A DNA stretch of 64,000 nt from Glandiceps talaboti (lineage: Eukaryota; Hemichordata; Enteropneusta; Spengelidae): assembly GCF_964340395.1 (NCBI RefSeq), contig NC_135563.1:12923151-12987150 (forward strand), written 5' to 3'. Each line of letters starts with the position of its first letter. The first letter of the stretch is position 1. Below the pieces are notes generated by a model. That model was given only the letters and a program-made list of their open reading frames with translations, had not been told where the DNA came from and made no database searches. Below, in pieces: positions 24,085 to 37,900 of the stretch. Position numbers and translations under genes: made by a program.

Positions 24085-26715
24085 ACGTCTTTCGAGTCGC
24101 TAGTCGTGGACTGCTTGTTGTCAAACCTTGAAACTATCTTCACGATTTTGTCAATTACAAAATACGCCACGTACACAAAACTTACAGTACTTTGCGTTCC
24201 TAACACCTTGTGTGCCAATGTGGTTTCCGTCAGGCCGATTACGTTCACTATAAATACCCAAACAAACCGTCTATGAATGAATGACTCAAAGTCGGAATGT
24301 CAATATGGTAACCAAAGAGAAACAAGGATGCCACGTTGAAAAGTTGAATAAATTATGTTGATAGCACGCTCCAAAATAGTAAGATCTTCAACTGTAGTCG
24401 TGTGTGATATTTGAGAAGTCCAGTTAGTTGGTACAATATGCTTTTAAATGGCTTGAATAGACCGGGAGTTCTCCAAAACAACGCACATGCTGAACTGTGA
24501 TAGCAGCTGTTGATCAATGCGCATGCCTACAGTTCGCGCGTTGCTGCTGACCTTTCACCTCAAAGAGTATGATGATGCAATTCAACCTGCGTAAAACTTT
24601 CGTTGAATAATACCCCTCCTTATTACTACTATATGGATAACATGGTACGTATTCAACTTTATACGTGCATCGTGCAGTGGTGGAATAAAGCAACCCAATG
24701 ACGTCATTTTCCTATTTGATTTGTGTGCGTACGTGTCGTGAACTGTTACTGGTTGAATCGGAAACGATGCCGTACAACTTGAAGACTCAAGTTCTCCCTC
24801 TTGAATATCCCATCCAGGCTAACTAAGCTTTTCATGTGAAAAATACTCTCTAACTGGCCAAGTATTAGGCGTAATCCCAATTTGCAAATCAACTTGAAGT
24901 CTAAAAGTTAGTAAAATATGCAGAACTTGGAAATGACAGATTTATATCTGCCCACCTACCTAAACTTTGTTACTGTAGTCAAATTAGCTGGATCGTGTAA
25001 AGACCTGCGCATTATTTAACATTTGATCTTGTCGACCATGACTTTCTTCTACATCATCGATCATGTAACATACGTATTGTAATATTGATATCACTGTCTT
25101 AATGAAGCAATATACTAGTAACTTCTCTTTACCTATCTCTAAAATCGCATTCGTAAGCAAATCGTTACTTTCTGAATCCTGCCGGTCTTACCGTACGTAC
25201 TGAGGAGGAATTGAAATTATTTTCTCACCTGATCAACAGCATCTCATACGTGTACATCAAATAGTGTCTGTAATGGTTAGTGCTTTACGTCATCTCTCGG
25301 TGTGTCTGTCCATCTATTCATTCATCTGTCTATCTATATATTTATCTATCGATCTATCTGTTTCTCCCTAGCTCTCGATTTCATCACGAATCGGACTGTT
25401 AGTGGCGCTATTACGACGATGCTTTTCAACACAGCCTGACTTTCACTGAGTTTCAATATAATTTAAAGGCATAAGATTCGGCATGAAAGTGTCCACTCAA
25501 GACACAGTGCTCAAGACCACCAAGAAATCAACCTTCTACATCGTGTATCTCATTTGACGTGTAATTTTGTCCGTTCTTGTGGTAGTTATGAAATTTGAGG
25601 ATGAGCTTCGTCAATTGCAAGAGTCGTGGTTATGAACATGATCTATGGTAAAATACAACGTATAAAAGTAGGGTTATACGTGATAACGAAAAGATTCAAG
25701 TTATTTACGGTTTCTATTGTACACGTGATTGTGTTATTCGTCAATTTGATGTAGGAGTACGACTCGATTCCTTTATTTAACTTATTTACACTTCGTATAT
25801 TCATATTATCGTTTGTTTTTGATTTTCTCGTTCTGGGAATGATCAGATAGGCCATTCCTATAACAACATGTTATCTTCGGAGCTATCGCACAAAGAAGAG
25901 AGAAATAGTACGCTGAGGGCGTCCTTTAATTCAAGTGAACATCCCTGAAAAATGTGCTCAGTTCGTCGCTATTTTGTACACTGGGAGTTGAACGACTCTA
26001 TTGGTTGCATGCAAATACATAACATTTGATAAGTCTGTTATATATTGGTTCATTTCCTAAGGAACTGAACGTTAGTAAGTAATGTCACACAGTGAGAGTA
26101 CTCGACGTCCTTTACGAGAATTCCGGTACTCAACGAACTAGGTTCCAATCAAACTTTTTGTCTGCTTGTGAGTATTTTTATCTTATCTTTATTACGTTGT
26201 GTCATTGCAATCCTTGACAATCTTAATTCGACATTACCTACTCGGTGGAGTGGAGTGGAGTGGAAAGTGATTTGAAGTAATTACTTTAAGTGATTACTTT
26301 ATAGATTTACTTGTGACGATTTCATTCAAAATTCAAGATTATCAAGAATCATAGGAATGAGAAACATGGGAATGGACATTCTGAATTCTGAATGGACATT
26401 CTGCAGATTCTGAAGTAAAATTTGTACGTGTATGTATTTTGTGTTTGTGATTGATTGTCAATGTGTTAAGTATATACCTGGTAAAGATGACATATAAATG
26501 GCGCGACTTCATCGGTACGAGAATACATGCATACGTTTTACAGATCTGCGACCAATTTTAATAACCTTCCATCCACCAACGTAAATCTGCTGTCTAATTA
26601 GATGTTGATGATTTGGTTTTCGTTCCTATTTTCACAGCATGCATACAAGCATTCAAGACGTCAGTGCGCATTGGTTTGATAATTTCTATTCTGTAGACGC
26701 AATCCTAGAAAAGAG
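24085..26715. other. Intergenic region between divergent P5CS and receptor genes
   Basis: About 2.6 kb without a supportable coding exon. It should hold both promoters and 5' untranslated exons. An acceptor-like TATTTTCACAG at about 26638 could begin the receptor's first exon after a spliced leader exon. Short simple tracts occur (TCTA-rich at about 25311-25375 and GGAGT at 26251-26265). I see no obvious TATA box and no long repeat. Confidence 0.5.
24518..24526. promoter_or_regulatory. NRF-1-like site (TGCGCATGC) upstream of P5CS
   Basis: TGCGCATGC lies about 450 bases upstream of the P5CS start, in a locally CpG-richer stretch (another GCGCG follows at about 24536). NRF-1 controls many nuclear genes for mitochondrial proteins, so a site here is plausible. 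A single 9-base match is weak evidence. Confidence 0.3.
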
Positions 26716-28980
26716 ATGGAAGTGCCCTGTTTGTTATTGAGTCTTCACATAGTGTGTTTATTCCACTCAGGTGAGTAGGTTATTTAGACTAATACTCGAA
26801 TCATGAATTATTGCCAAAAAATATCACGATTTTTTTCAAATCCGGACTCTGTTAACGAAAGTACGTGCTTATAAAACCAAACTAGCACCGTACTTGATTA
26901 ACAAAATAAACCAAGTATACGTCGAGTGCTGCATGCTGAAGTGGGTTTTTAGAAACGACCACCTACACTCAAGTTATCACAGTGAAATCAAAAGTGTTGC
27001 CCTATAGCTACTCGTCATATGAGTTGTTCACGGTGATGTAACAAGATATTTATATTTCCACTAGTTTGTTTCTTTCGTTAAATCAAATTATTGAAATTCT
27101 GATTTAAATACAAAACACATATTTCTGGAAACACACAGGTGATTATACGCTATTGCAGGCGTGAATACGATAGAGTGTACCAGATAATACGTATCGTATT
27201 TGGGTGTGTTATGGTATTGCCAAGTGGTCATCATTAAACTGACTGACTGACTGACTGACTGACTGACTGACTGGTAGATTTGACAGCTGTAAACACATAC
27301 ATGCTGAACGAAAACTATATAACTGTATTGACACTATTCTTTTCGAACCTTGCGTCATATTCCCAAGTCAGAGAGTTTGCATTCCAGCTGTCTCTATCTT
27401 GAGCTAAAGCATACAATGCAATATTCCATTAACTGTGCATGTTTACTGTAAACCATTCCCAAAGGACAAAATTGAAAAATACATGAGTGCATCGAATGAA
27501 TCTATAAGCTATGATGGGGAAGAATAAATCAGTCACTCACCTGCTAGAATGGCAGACATTGATTAAAGAAGTTCCAGACACAATTTATTGCACACATCTT
27601 TGTGCCTTACATGTCATCGATAAAATGGTTGAGCTTTTCAATGTGTACGCATTCGGTCTCAAGACGATCTAACGAGAGCGACTCTAAAGGTCGGAGACCT
27701 CAAGTAATTGAAAATTTAAATATACCCCTTAAAGCTTTTAATGAACTACATGTGCATTTCTTGTACAATAGTTCTTAGCTTAGATTGTTGGTACGATAGT
27801 ATGTATTGTGACTAGTACTTCCTTGATGAAATAAATATGACCATACCATGGCATTCCATGACCTCGTGTATTTTGTGTCGTAGTAAATGACACATTGCCC
27901 ATACAAAAACGAAGATTTTGTGATAATTCGTCTATAAGATCAAAAGGTGTTTACCATTGCATTATGGTAAATTTTTACAGTGGTTCTAAAGTTTACAGGG
28001 AATAACTTTTTAACTATAAAGTAACTGCCTCTTTTGTGCAACTTTATTTGTGTGACAACATAGTGAAGTAAGGCTTTGTATGGCAAACTTGTACATGTAT
28101 CTCTGCTCACAATTCAAAATATGTGACTAAAAGCAAATTTGAATCAACTGTTACTAGTAAAGTAACATTTTGAATCAATTTCTACTGTGGTGTGCCATGC
28201 TGTTGATGACCAATAACAAATTTCTAGGCTACTTTTATTGGGAATGGAAAATGTACATTAATTAAAATTCATTTCATGTTGTGTTTCAAATCAATATGAT
28301 TAATATTATACTTGACAAACACATTAGTACCACTCAGTCCGTCGCTGTCTCTTTGTCGCCCTCTGTCTGTCTCCTTCAGTTTTTCTGTTTGCTTGACTGT
28401 CTGCCTGCCAATCTCTCTCTCTCTCTCCCTCCTCCCTTTTGACGTTATAATAAAAAACGTTGTGCGAGATGAAACAGCCTAATTGAAACTCTATAGACTT
28501 TCTGGTTTGGTAGTAAATCACGTCAAAGTTATTTTATAAAAGTTAATATCTGAAGTTCTTCAAGTGACATGGGATATTGCATATAACCAATCTACTTCAA
28601 ACCAGTAATTATGTCTCTAATGACTTAAGTATTAAATCGTAGGCTTGCCGTCTCTCCTGTTTTTTGCTTCCATTGACTCTGTAACACTACTAAGTATCAT
28701 GCTAACAGGCTAAGTACCATGCCAAGTTTTAAATTCACAACTACGATTTCATCTTAGCTATGGAATATATTTGTCGATGATTTGTGCTTACAATTTGAGT
28801 AACATTGCTAACATAGTATACTGAGTTGCTTCATCATAAAATAATGATCCAAAATACATTCTTATCGTTCCTGTTACTTTTACTCTCTTGTAGTCGTCCT
28901 AGGCGATCTTTGTAGTCATGACAACGGTACATGTTACCCAGATGATCGATGTTCGACGCAGGGAGCGTGTTTTCTTGAAG
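26716..28980 (+). other. Signal peptide exon and short cysteine-rich N-terminal exon
   Basis: Exon 1 encodes [18 protein letters not shown], a typical secretory signal peptide, and stops after 55 coding bases at a strong gtgagt donor. The ATG has G at -3 and G at +4. Exon 2 (28894-28980) is an 87-base phase 1-1 module with four cysteines ([20 protein letters not shown] and a further ACF). It may be a small disulfide-bonded cap; I recognise no named domain. The intron between them (26771-28893) holds a GACT microsatellite and nothing else I can support. Confidence 0.7.
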
Positions 28981-31900
28981 GTAAATAGTGATTTATCTGC
29001 GTGATTTATGTCTTAGTTACAACATTTGTACCCGAGAGTATGAAAACTTTGAATTGAATGATAAAAGATAAATGTTTTAGTTTGAGAAATGTTTGAAATC
29101 CGTCTTCAAGTTGCATGTTTGTTCTCACGAATTATTGCTTCACAAATTTCATCTACGTAGATTATTTTTGTGCGTGCTAAATGAAGTTGATTTGACAGTC
29201 CTAAATAATCGCTGTTCGAACGTTGCCTTAGTTATACTTTAGGGGGAAAGTGATTAATTCTTCCGCCGGACCTACGACAGTCCTGCAATTTATCTATATA
29301 TACACTCTTCTACTTTACTTGTGGCAACCTCAATCACAGTCAACGTATTGTTTCGAGGCTTTGACAGACATTCATTCGGAACCTAAGTAGTCAACTGCGG
29401 TAAAAACTGGATAGAGAGACTTAGTAGTACGTACGACTAAGGAATGACAAAGATACGGTTTTATATGATGAATTTGAGAGACATCTTCAGTAAAGCCATT
29501 TACGTAATAGATGTTGGATCTCTTGACTTCAGCAAGAGTTACTAGTATTTACCGTAATTGGATCGTCACACTTTAGTGCAGACTTTTCAAGTGTAGGCAA
29601 GTAGCTTACACTGAGACGAAGTTTGTTCACCGATCCAGTCCGCATGGATGGATGAATGGATGGATGGATTGATGGACGGATGGATGGATGGATGGATAGA
29701 TAGATGGATGGATGGATGGATGGATGGATAGATGGATGGGTGGATGAATGGATGAATGGATGGATGGATGGATGGATGGATGGGTGGATGTGTGGATGGA
29801 TGGATGGATGGATGGATGGATGGATGGATGAATGTATGTGTGGATATATTTGTTGTTTCCTATTTTGCACAGCAGAACACGAGACGTCTCAAAAGCACAC
29901 AAAGGGAGTCAAATGAAATAAAACTTTGTTAGATTATCATATGGTCTAAGTAAAATATAATCACTGTGGAATGATAAATTAGAAACGAATGCAATATTTC
30001 GATCCGTCTTGATTCTTGGAACCATAAAGAAGTATTCTACATTATGGTTTACCTTTATACGAGACTATAAAGGGAGCTCACTGTGCATTTAATGCGCTCG
30101 AATGTCCTGGAGAGTAATACGCACTGACACAAGAGGCACAAAACTTCATTTCTTACGGGTACCGTTTAGTTCACAACTACCTATATGTTTGATTGCAGAC
30201 TGTTACATCACCCTTGACGGTCAGAGCGGGGCTGTGATGAATCTCGACTACCCAGTACACACAAACCTTGCCGAGCTACAGCGCACACCATGTAGATGGC
30301 TAATAATCGTTCCACAAGGTTTCACGGTCGTTGTACATTTTCTTGAGGTATTTTTTCAACACTACATCACGAGACAGTGTAATGAAGGTACACCTTTTAC
30401 CATTTACGACGGAAAAACAGAAAGCGATCCTAGTCTGGGACAGGTGTCTTGTTCTGATCTACCAATCCAAGATGAAGCAGTGTCATTCGTCAGCAGCCAA
30501 AATCATATGTTTATTGAATTGCAGTCATCATATACGGCTGTCAACCACAGTGTCAAATTCTTTTTCATCTACCAAACTCATATAGGTATGAACTAAGAAT
30601 AATGTTTCCAATGTCATTTTAGGCTGTATGTATATGAATGCGATAGTACCGAAATTCCATTTCAATAGATTACGTTTCCTTCATCACAGTAATTACATAA
30701 GGGTAATTACAAACAGCTGACTGGCAGATCAACAACAATAGTTAGTCATAAACAAAAGAATGACCATATTTAGTCTTTATAACTCGACTGATAACATAAC
30801 GCGAATGCGAGAAAATGGTATATTATATGTGCCTTTAACACATTCACGTGGTAATTTGTTCATTTCAAATTAGCTGTAAACACACAACAAATGTGTCATG
30901 TCAATTCATAATCACAGAAATACTCTGTAAAGGTATGTTAAACATGTTGTGGTCCTTTTTGTGATAATTAGATGTTATTCCCTAATATTTGTATTTCTTC
31001 GTTCAGCCAAAGAAAACTCGGGTGACCTAAGGGGCCTTGTCACTACGAGTCGCTAGATGAGCTCGGCAATATAAACAATATATATTCATAAATTACTATA
31101 CCATGATCAGTAATGATAAATCGTTCAACATGTTCGCTTAGTTTTTCAGGAATGTGGGTCGCACTTTTTGGCATCGTCAGGTTTTTGTGTTGGTCCGTTA
31201 CTTCCCTTAGCGCTATGTGACTACTATATGGATTATGTGGTGGATGAAAACTTACAACCGAATGACGAGGAATTTAACAATGGTCATGTTTTTGACATTT
31301 GCCCGAGAATTTACGGAAATTCAACTAATGCATTAGTAATAAGAACTGAGCAAGCGGACCGCTTTATTAATGCTGTCCTTCCACCGATGGATTCAATCTT
31401 TACAACACTTAGAATAATACCGTATGTAATTGGACTCACAAAATCACGTGACGGCGAGTTCGTATGGGCAGATGGGTCACCATTGGTGTATACAAACTTT
31501 GCTGATAGTCACTCATTCGATGTCGTGGAGGACGACGTGTGCTTCACCAAATCTCACATGTCAAACTTTAAATGGGCTAAAACGGAATGTGGCATACCAT
31601 GGCCAGAAGACGAGGAGGACACATGTTCAAGATTTTACCTGTGTGAGAAAGGTATGTTTGTCGACTACAGACATTTTCCACGTTTGCTTTACAGTAGAAT
31701 AGCAATATCGGTCAGACCATTGAGATTAATTTCGTCTACCATAGGAAGGGACTGCATTTTAGCTTCCTGTAGACTTTCGACGTGTATTCGCATGAGCAGG
31801 ATTTGTCATTCACCTATCTTGCTCCAAGTTAGCTGTCATAATGTGTAAAAAGCCTTAGTATCTCTGGCCATGTTTACAAGTATGCCTTATATTGAAATAG

Positions 31901-34900
31901 TGTGTGCAGACACTTTTATATGTAAGTAAAGCGGTGGGAAACAATTAATTGCAAAACTGTTTTCGAACTGACATTATCAAATGTAACAGTTATTATATGC
32001 TTTAAAAACAGAATTCCCATTTAATAAAACAAAACGTGTAATTATCAATTACACCAATATGGTGGCGTAAGATGGTCGAATATTGTCATGTTTGACGTTC
32101 GTAAATTCGAAAATTTACATCTAAACTAAAACCCCAACTATGTCCAACCTACAAAATTGTCGGAAAATGCATATGATCTTTAGGTTAATAACCTTTCTTT
32201 TGAATACATTTCAGATACATGTATATAAGATGACGTTTTATACCTTGTGTAGAATCTGACCAAAAGATTGCATAAATATTATTCATATTTGTTCATCGCA
32301 TGCGAAATGATAAAAGATAACATATTATCGTCGGGTTTTATAAATGCTATACACAATCAACGCAAATGCCTGTGGACAGGCAAGGTCTGTCGGGAGGAGC
32401 AGACGGACTAGATTTTCTGTAATCAAAGGAGCAGCTGACGATAGAAAGCTGCAAAACCTTACCTCATTACCTAGCTACTTCACAATTATTATGTTTCCCC
32501 TGTAGACATAGATGAATGTCAATATGACAACCAATGCTCACACACATGTGTCAACACTCAAGGTAGCCACTTCTGTACATGTCCAAAAGGCTATATGAAT
32601 TCCCAGGAAGATTTCTCACAATGCACTGGTAAGAGCTTGACAACAATTGCTATGTAATGAAACAATGAGTGATTGTCTTTAAAACGCCAAGTAATGTTTT
32701 AATTAAAGTTACCCATCTGTTGATAACTAGATACTATACAATAATCACAAACACAGTACCTGGCTAGGTCATTGACAGAATTACAGTAGTTTCATACACA
32801 GAATTGAACATCCACCTTTTGTGATAGACTTTTATCTCAAATAATGAACGGCTTATGGATGGTTCATAGATTTATTACTGTGCTATATAAGTATAGCTTA
32901 ATTAAACTATAATAGACAACACTTATGGGAATTCAAGTCTTTGATATATTTCTAATGACGATTTCATTTTTGTTTTCAGATATATGTACCAATATGATAT
33001 GGTTCGTTACTAATAACACATACATGTCCCAGAATCTCAGAATCAATCCAAACCAATCTTGTGTGGTCTACATTAAGGAGCGAGTTTCGTGGAACGAAGC
33101 TGTGGACGCATGTGAACGCTTCAGTGCTAGACTTCTAACAGTCACACAGGACGTTATTGAACAGGTGTGTATGTACACTTGGTTATATTAATATAGATCT
33201 TGTGTAGATATTGTGCGGTTTATATTGAGGAACACTTAAGGGATTCAGAATAGTTAATAAGTGAGCCAGTGCTTGGAGTGTTTCCTTAAATCATTTCATT
33301 TCTGTAATTACTCGATGTCAATTTTATGTCATTCGGTAGTAAAGCTGAATACAACAAGAATGTTAACCCCTGCTATTAAAATATATAACGTCAGTAAAAG
33401 GAATCAGGGGAAATCTTTGATTTCAGTTGTGTTTGTATTTGAATCTGAACTTTGTGTATACTTATATGTAAATGATAAATTACAATGACACTAAATCGAT
33501 GCCCGCATAATATTGATTTACGATCATAAACTGAAAAACAAAGACTGAGTTTCCTAATGTTTTGACTGTAGCATAGTCTAATATTACAAATATTGAACAT
33601 TTCTTACGTTCACTTAGATGAGAAGAATTACGAGTATGTATGTACATGATGACGATAATGACAATCAGCGATCTTTTTAATTATAAAGAGTTAGATAAAT
33701 AACCTATAAAAAAGACCTCTGATAATCAGGAAATCAGCTGTGCAAACCAACTTGTAGACTACTAATAGCTTTAAGGTAAGACCGTCGTAAGTAAGGCGTA
33801 TTTCAGTCTGTTTATTATGTTGAGATGCCGGCAAGATAAGTAGATTAGAATTCATGAGATTTGACGTTGCTATTCTTATCCGTTTTTATTGGCGATTTCC
33901 CTAAACCAGGTCCTGTCAACTGGAATATCGATCAACAGCAGCGAGGAATTCTGGGTGTCAAACTCGAAAAGTAGATTCGAAGATGACACTTGTATATCTG
34001 TCGGCCGACAGGGTGTCGAAGAGCAGTCCTGCAATATAGATTTGCCATACATATGCGAGTTTGGTACGTAACATAACATTTTCCAAAACAATTGTACAAG
34101 TCAAACCTTTGAAAATCAAAATACCTTGTTTAAACCAGATTATGTCATAGGAGTTTACTAAATAAATCTTTTTTGAATGTGGAACAATTTATTTCCTAAC
34201 ATCCTGTATACGCTATTACATTCATGTTAGTTGCTAAACTCTATCTTGGTAAGATTAAAATACTAGAAAATGGCGGTATTGTTATGACTGTGTGTGATGA
34301 GTTAGATGAAAATCGAAAGATTCATTATATATCCACAGAAAACTGGAGGCATGTATAAGAAGAGTTACACATAATTTTAAATTTTCAAGAAATACAGTAC
34401 TAATTTATTCCCAATGTTTATCTTAGCATTTATCAGTTAGTTAAAGTGTACGCATAAGGTTTTAATTGCTCAGCCACACTTCTATCCATTGTGTAACCAT
34501 TACCCCACCTATATATCTTATATGATTCCTTCTTACCATAAGCTAGTACGATATTAATAATATAATAATATCTTTATTGATTTCTAAGAGTAATTTATGT
34601 CTCAACAAATATCTTGTTGTTTATCTAACTAGTGATATACCTTGATCGGCCTAGTAAGCCAAAACCAGCATGATATACAGTATTCAAACTATAAGCCATT
34701 TGCATGTAGAGGTGTAACTATTTTCCTAATTTCAGAGTACACACTGTCTATAGGAGATGGTCATCAGAATATTAGACAGCCATATGGAATCCTAGTGTCA
34801 CCTAGTTATCCGTATAGATATGATAGCAATGTCAATTGTAGCTGGTACATTGAAGTTCGGAATACATATCACATTAAGTAAGTTTGTTATCAAATTTCAT

Positions 34901-37900
34901 GACCATTTTAAAGGGGCATTTCAACGTTCATACTTTCACAATACCGGATATGCGCTGTGGCAATATAGTTTAACACACTTGCAAAACTGATGACAGAAAA
35001 CAATCTTATATGGAAACACCTGGCAATATTCCAAGAAGTTTATATTCTACATTGATTGCTTCAGGAAACAAAATAATATCATGAATGTATTTTTCATTGT
35101 AAGGATTTAGAAGATATCCAGGAGGCAATTGATATGCATTCACCGCCTATTTATACATAATCTAGCATGTCCAATTCTAGAGATGAAAGGACGTGATATG
35201 ATTGATCACCGAATATATGGATAAATGAAAAATACTTCACTTTTGACAGTTCGATGAAATAACGTGTGAACTTCGGTAACCTCAATTACTTTTAGTGTGA
35301 TCATTGCTATATTTCGTATGTGTGGTGATAGAATGTGTATCTTTGATAAATGTTCACCCTATAGCTGACTGTTTTAAATATGTGTATTAATGTACAAGTT
35401 CTGCATACAAATCTTAACAGTCTATTTATCTTTTTTGTAATACAGAGTTGTGTTTCTGACTTTCAACCTTCGCATGGCGACATACGACTGTCTAGATAGT
35501 TTACACGTTTACGATGGTGTTTCAGATAGCGCGTTCTCTTACGGACCGTACTGCGGAAGGATTGATCGACAGCTGACTATAACATCGTCAACAAATCAGA
35601 TGTATGTGGTGTTCCGTTCTGGAGACGTGAACATCGAGTTAATAAGTCACCAAGACTTTGTTTTTCAAGCTGTGTATTTTGAAGCAGGTATTTAATACAA
35701 TTCTAAATATCCAACTAGATCAGAGGTCAACAATTTCTAAGATTGGTCGCAATAAACACTGTTGTAGCAATATTTCCATCGTCCATATTGGCTGTGATAG
35801 AGTGCAATTATATCATCCAATGTTTATGTCTATTTGGAAAATGAAGTCGACTACCAAGGAAGATCTATAGATATTTATATTGGCATATTCTTGACACTTG
35901 ACATTAAATGACGTTTTGAAAGTTTTACTCACTGTTGTCCACTGTGCATGTGGTATGACATTGTTGTTTGTTTTTTATTTGTCACTAATTTATGCATATG
36001 TTCAATTTCAATGATTGTCAGATGGTAACGCGACAAATTTTGAAGACTCTCATTGTTTTGGACCAAGTATTCGGACTGATAAAGATGGGGAGATTTTTAG
36101 TGGAAATTATCTGGCTTATAGTAGATGTTCATGGACCATTATTACCCAAGAAAATAGATATCTCCACCTGGAATTCGTGAAGACGAATTTACCAAAACTG
36201 AGACAAGATGGCCGCTGTGTCGATGACATCACCGTTTACGCGGGAAGCCGTATTGACGAAAACACGAAAATTGACACTTACTGCGTCAGTCAGCCACCTG
36301 TCATTATCTCCCCAACAAACAGCGTAATGATTGTTCTCACAAGTTCCCGTATGCCAAGTGATCTTGAGGAAACGGTGTATAATTTCACGATACAGTACCA
36401 CACAGTCGGTAAGACATCTCATTTTAAAATCATGACTAACTATCTATATATATGTATATATGTATATATGGGCCTGTATACTATTGAAATAATATGATAT
36501 ATGTTGTATCTTTACATACTATATATACAATCAACACGAGCTAGGAGTGTGGCTGGATTTTGCTGTGGGCTCATGCATCACTTTTTTCAACCCTAAAATC
36601 ACGATATCTGAGCAAAGAAATATCGAGTACAAATATCATTTATCCTCGCTGACTAATCCATCCCTTTCATGTCCTTTCATCGAACATGATTGTTGAATCT
36701 ATGGTTGAAAATTTGGTTTGAACCATCCTTCTCAAAATGTATGCATATGTCCTAAGTAATATGACCATCCTGCCATTTAAATATATGGCACTGTTTGAAA
36801 CTGTTACAAACATTAGATACAATCACAAACAAAGTCTTATGCATTTCATTCATTTCAGACTGCCCTGGTTGTTATGTTGGACGAATGGTAAGATCAGCTA
36901 ATGTCCGCTGTGCTACAGACATAGGTTGTGGTATTCTCACTTCACCAAACTATCCCTACCTCTATCCTTCACATACGGAGTGGACATGGCAACTGAGTGG
37001 TCCTCCAGGAACGTATGCTACCGTCGGCTCATACCCTAATACTACTCTAGAATCTCTTGAAGCCTGCATGGATTTTGTGGAATTTTTTGATGGACTGTCA
37101 GAAGAATCATTAAGTCTTGGAAAATATTACCTCGGGACTAATGAACCCAGAACGATTTCATCTTCACTTCATGAAATGTTAATTCGATTTTCAACATGTT
37201 CACATGATGTTAACATAGATCAAAAATATGTTCCTAGTCACAAACATGGATTCTATTTTATTTACGAATTCAAAACTTTTGTGGCGCCATTTTCTGTAGA
37301 TTTTTCAAGAAATGATGGTACGTATTTGTTTGTTTGTTTGTTTGTTTGTTTGTTTGTTTGTTTGTTTGTTTGGAATGCATTAGTTGGTTGATTGGTTGAT
37401 TGGTTTCCGATGGTTGGTTAGTTGTCTTACTAGTTAGTTAATCATTAGGATGGTGGGAAGATTTAAAATATTCCCTGCTTACATGATGATATTTGATATT
37501 TCAATGATCAATCGCATTTTAGAAAGAGCAGTCGTTCAATGAATGGACTCGTCTGTCAAATGATCGAACCGATTGATATAATCTCATAGATTTAACTTTT
37601 ATTCGATCGAACGTTTCACCCTAAGATACCAGCTGCTTCACATGCATGTAATTACTTGCTGTTTTTGTGTGGCAATGATGTAACATGTTTGATTACGTTT
37701 TAGTGAAAATATCCTGAACCTCAAGGGTTGCTCCTTATATACGACAATGTTTGAATATAATTTAAAGAGTAACTTTCAATTCAGATCTTTCGTTTCACAA
37801 AATCAAAGTAGATCCTATTATTACTACCCAGCTGAAATGTGTACTGGCGAAGGATGGACACTCTTTGACAAATACTGCTATAAGTTCTTCATCAACACTG

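Noticed and set aside
27236-27272. Possible CRISPR-like or regular repeat array
   Set aside because: A simple GACT microsatellite without spacers; no CRISPR array is expected or seen in this eukaryotic window.
29529-29916. Ser-Ile-His-Pro and Gly-Trp-Met-Asp repeat proteins
   Set aside because: Products of the GGAT microsatellite; no splice sites or domain around them.
31150-31651. Alternative acceptor TTTTTCAG for lectin exon 1
   Set aside because: It looks stronger than the chosen site, but joined to the preceding exon it shifts the frame into an early TGA.
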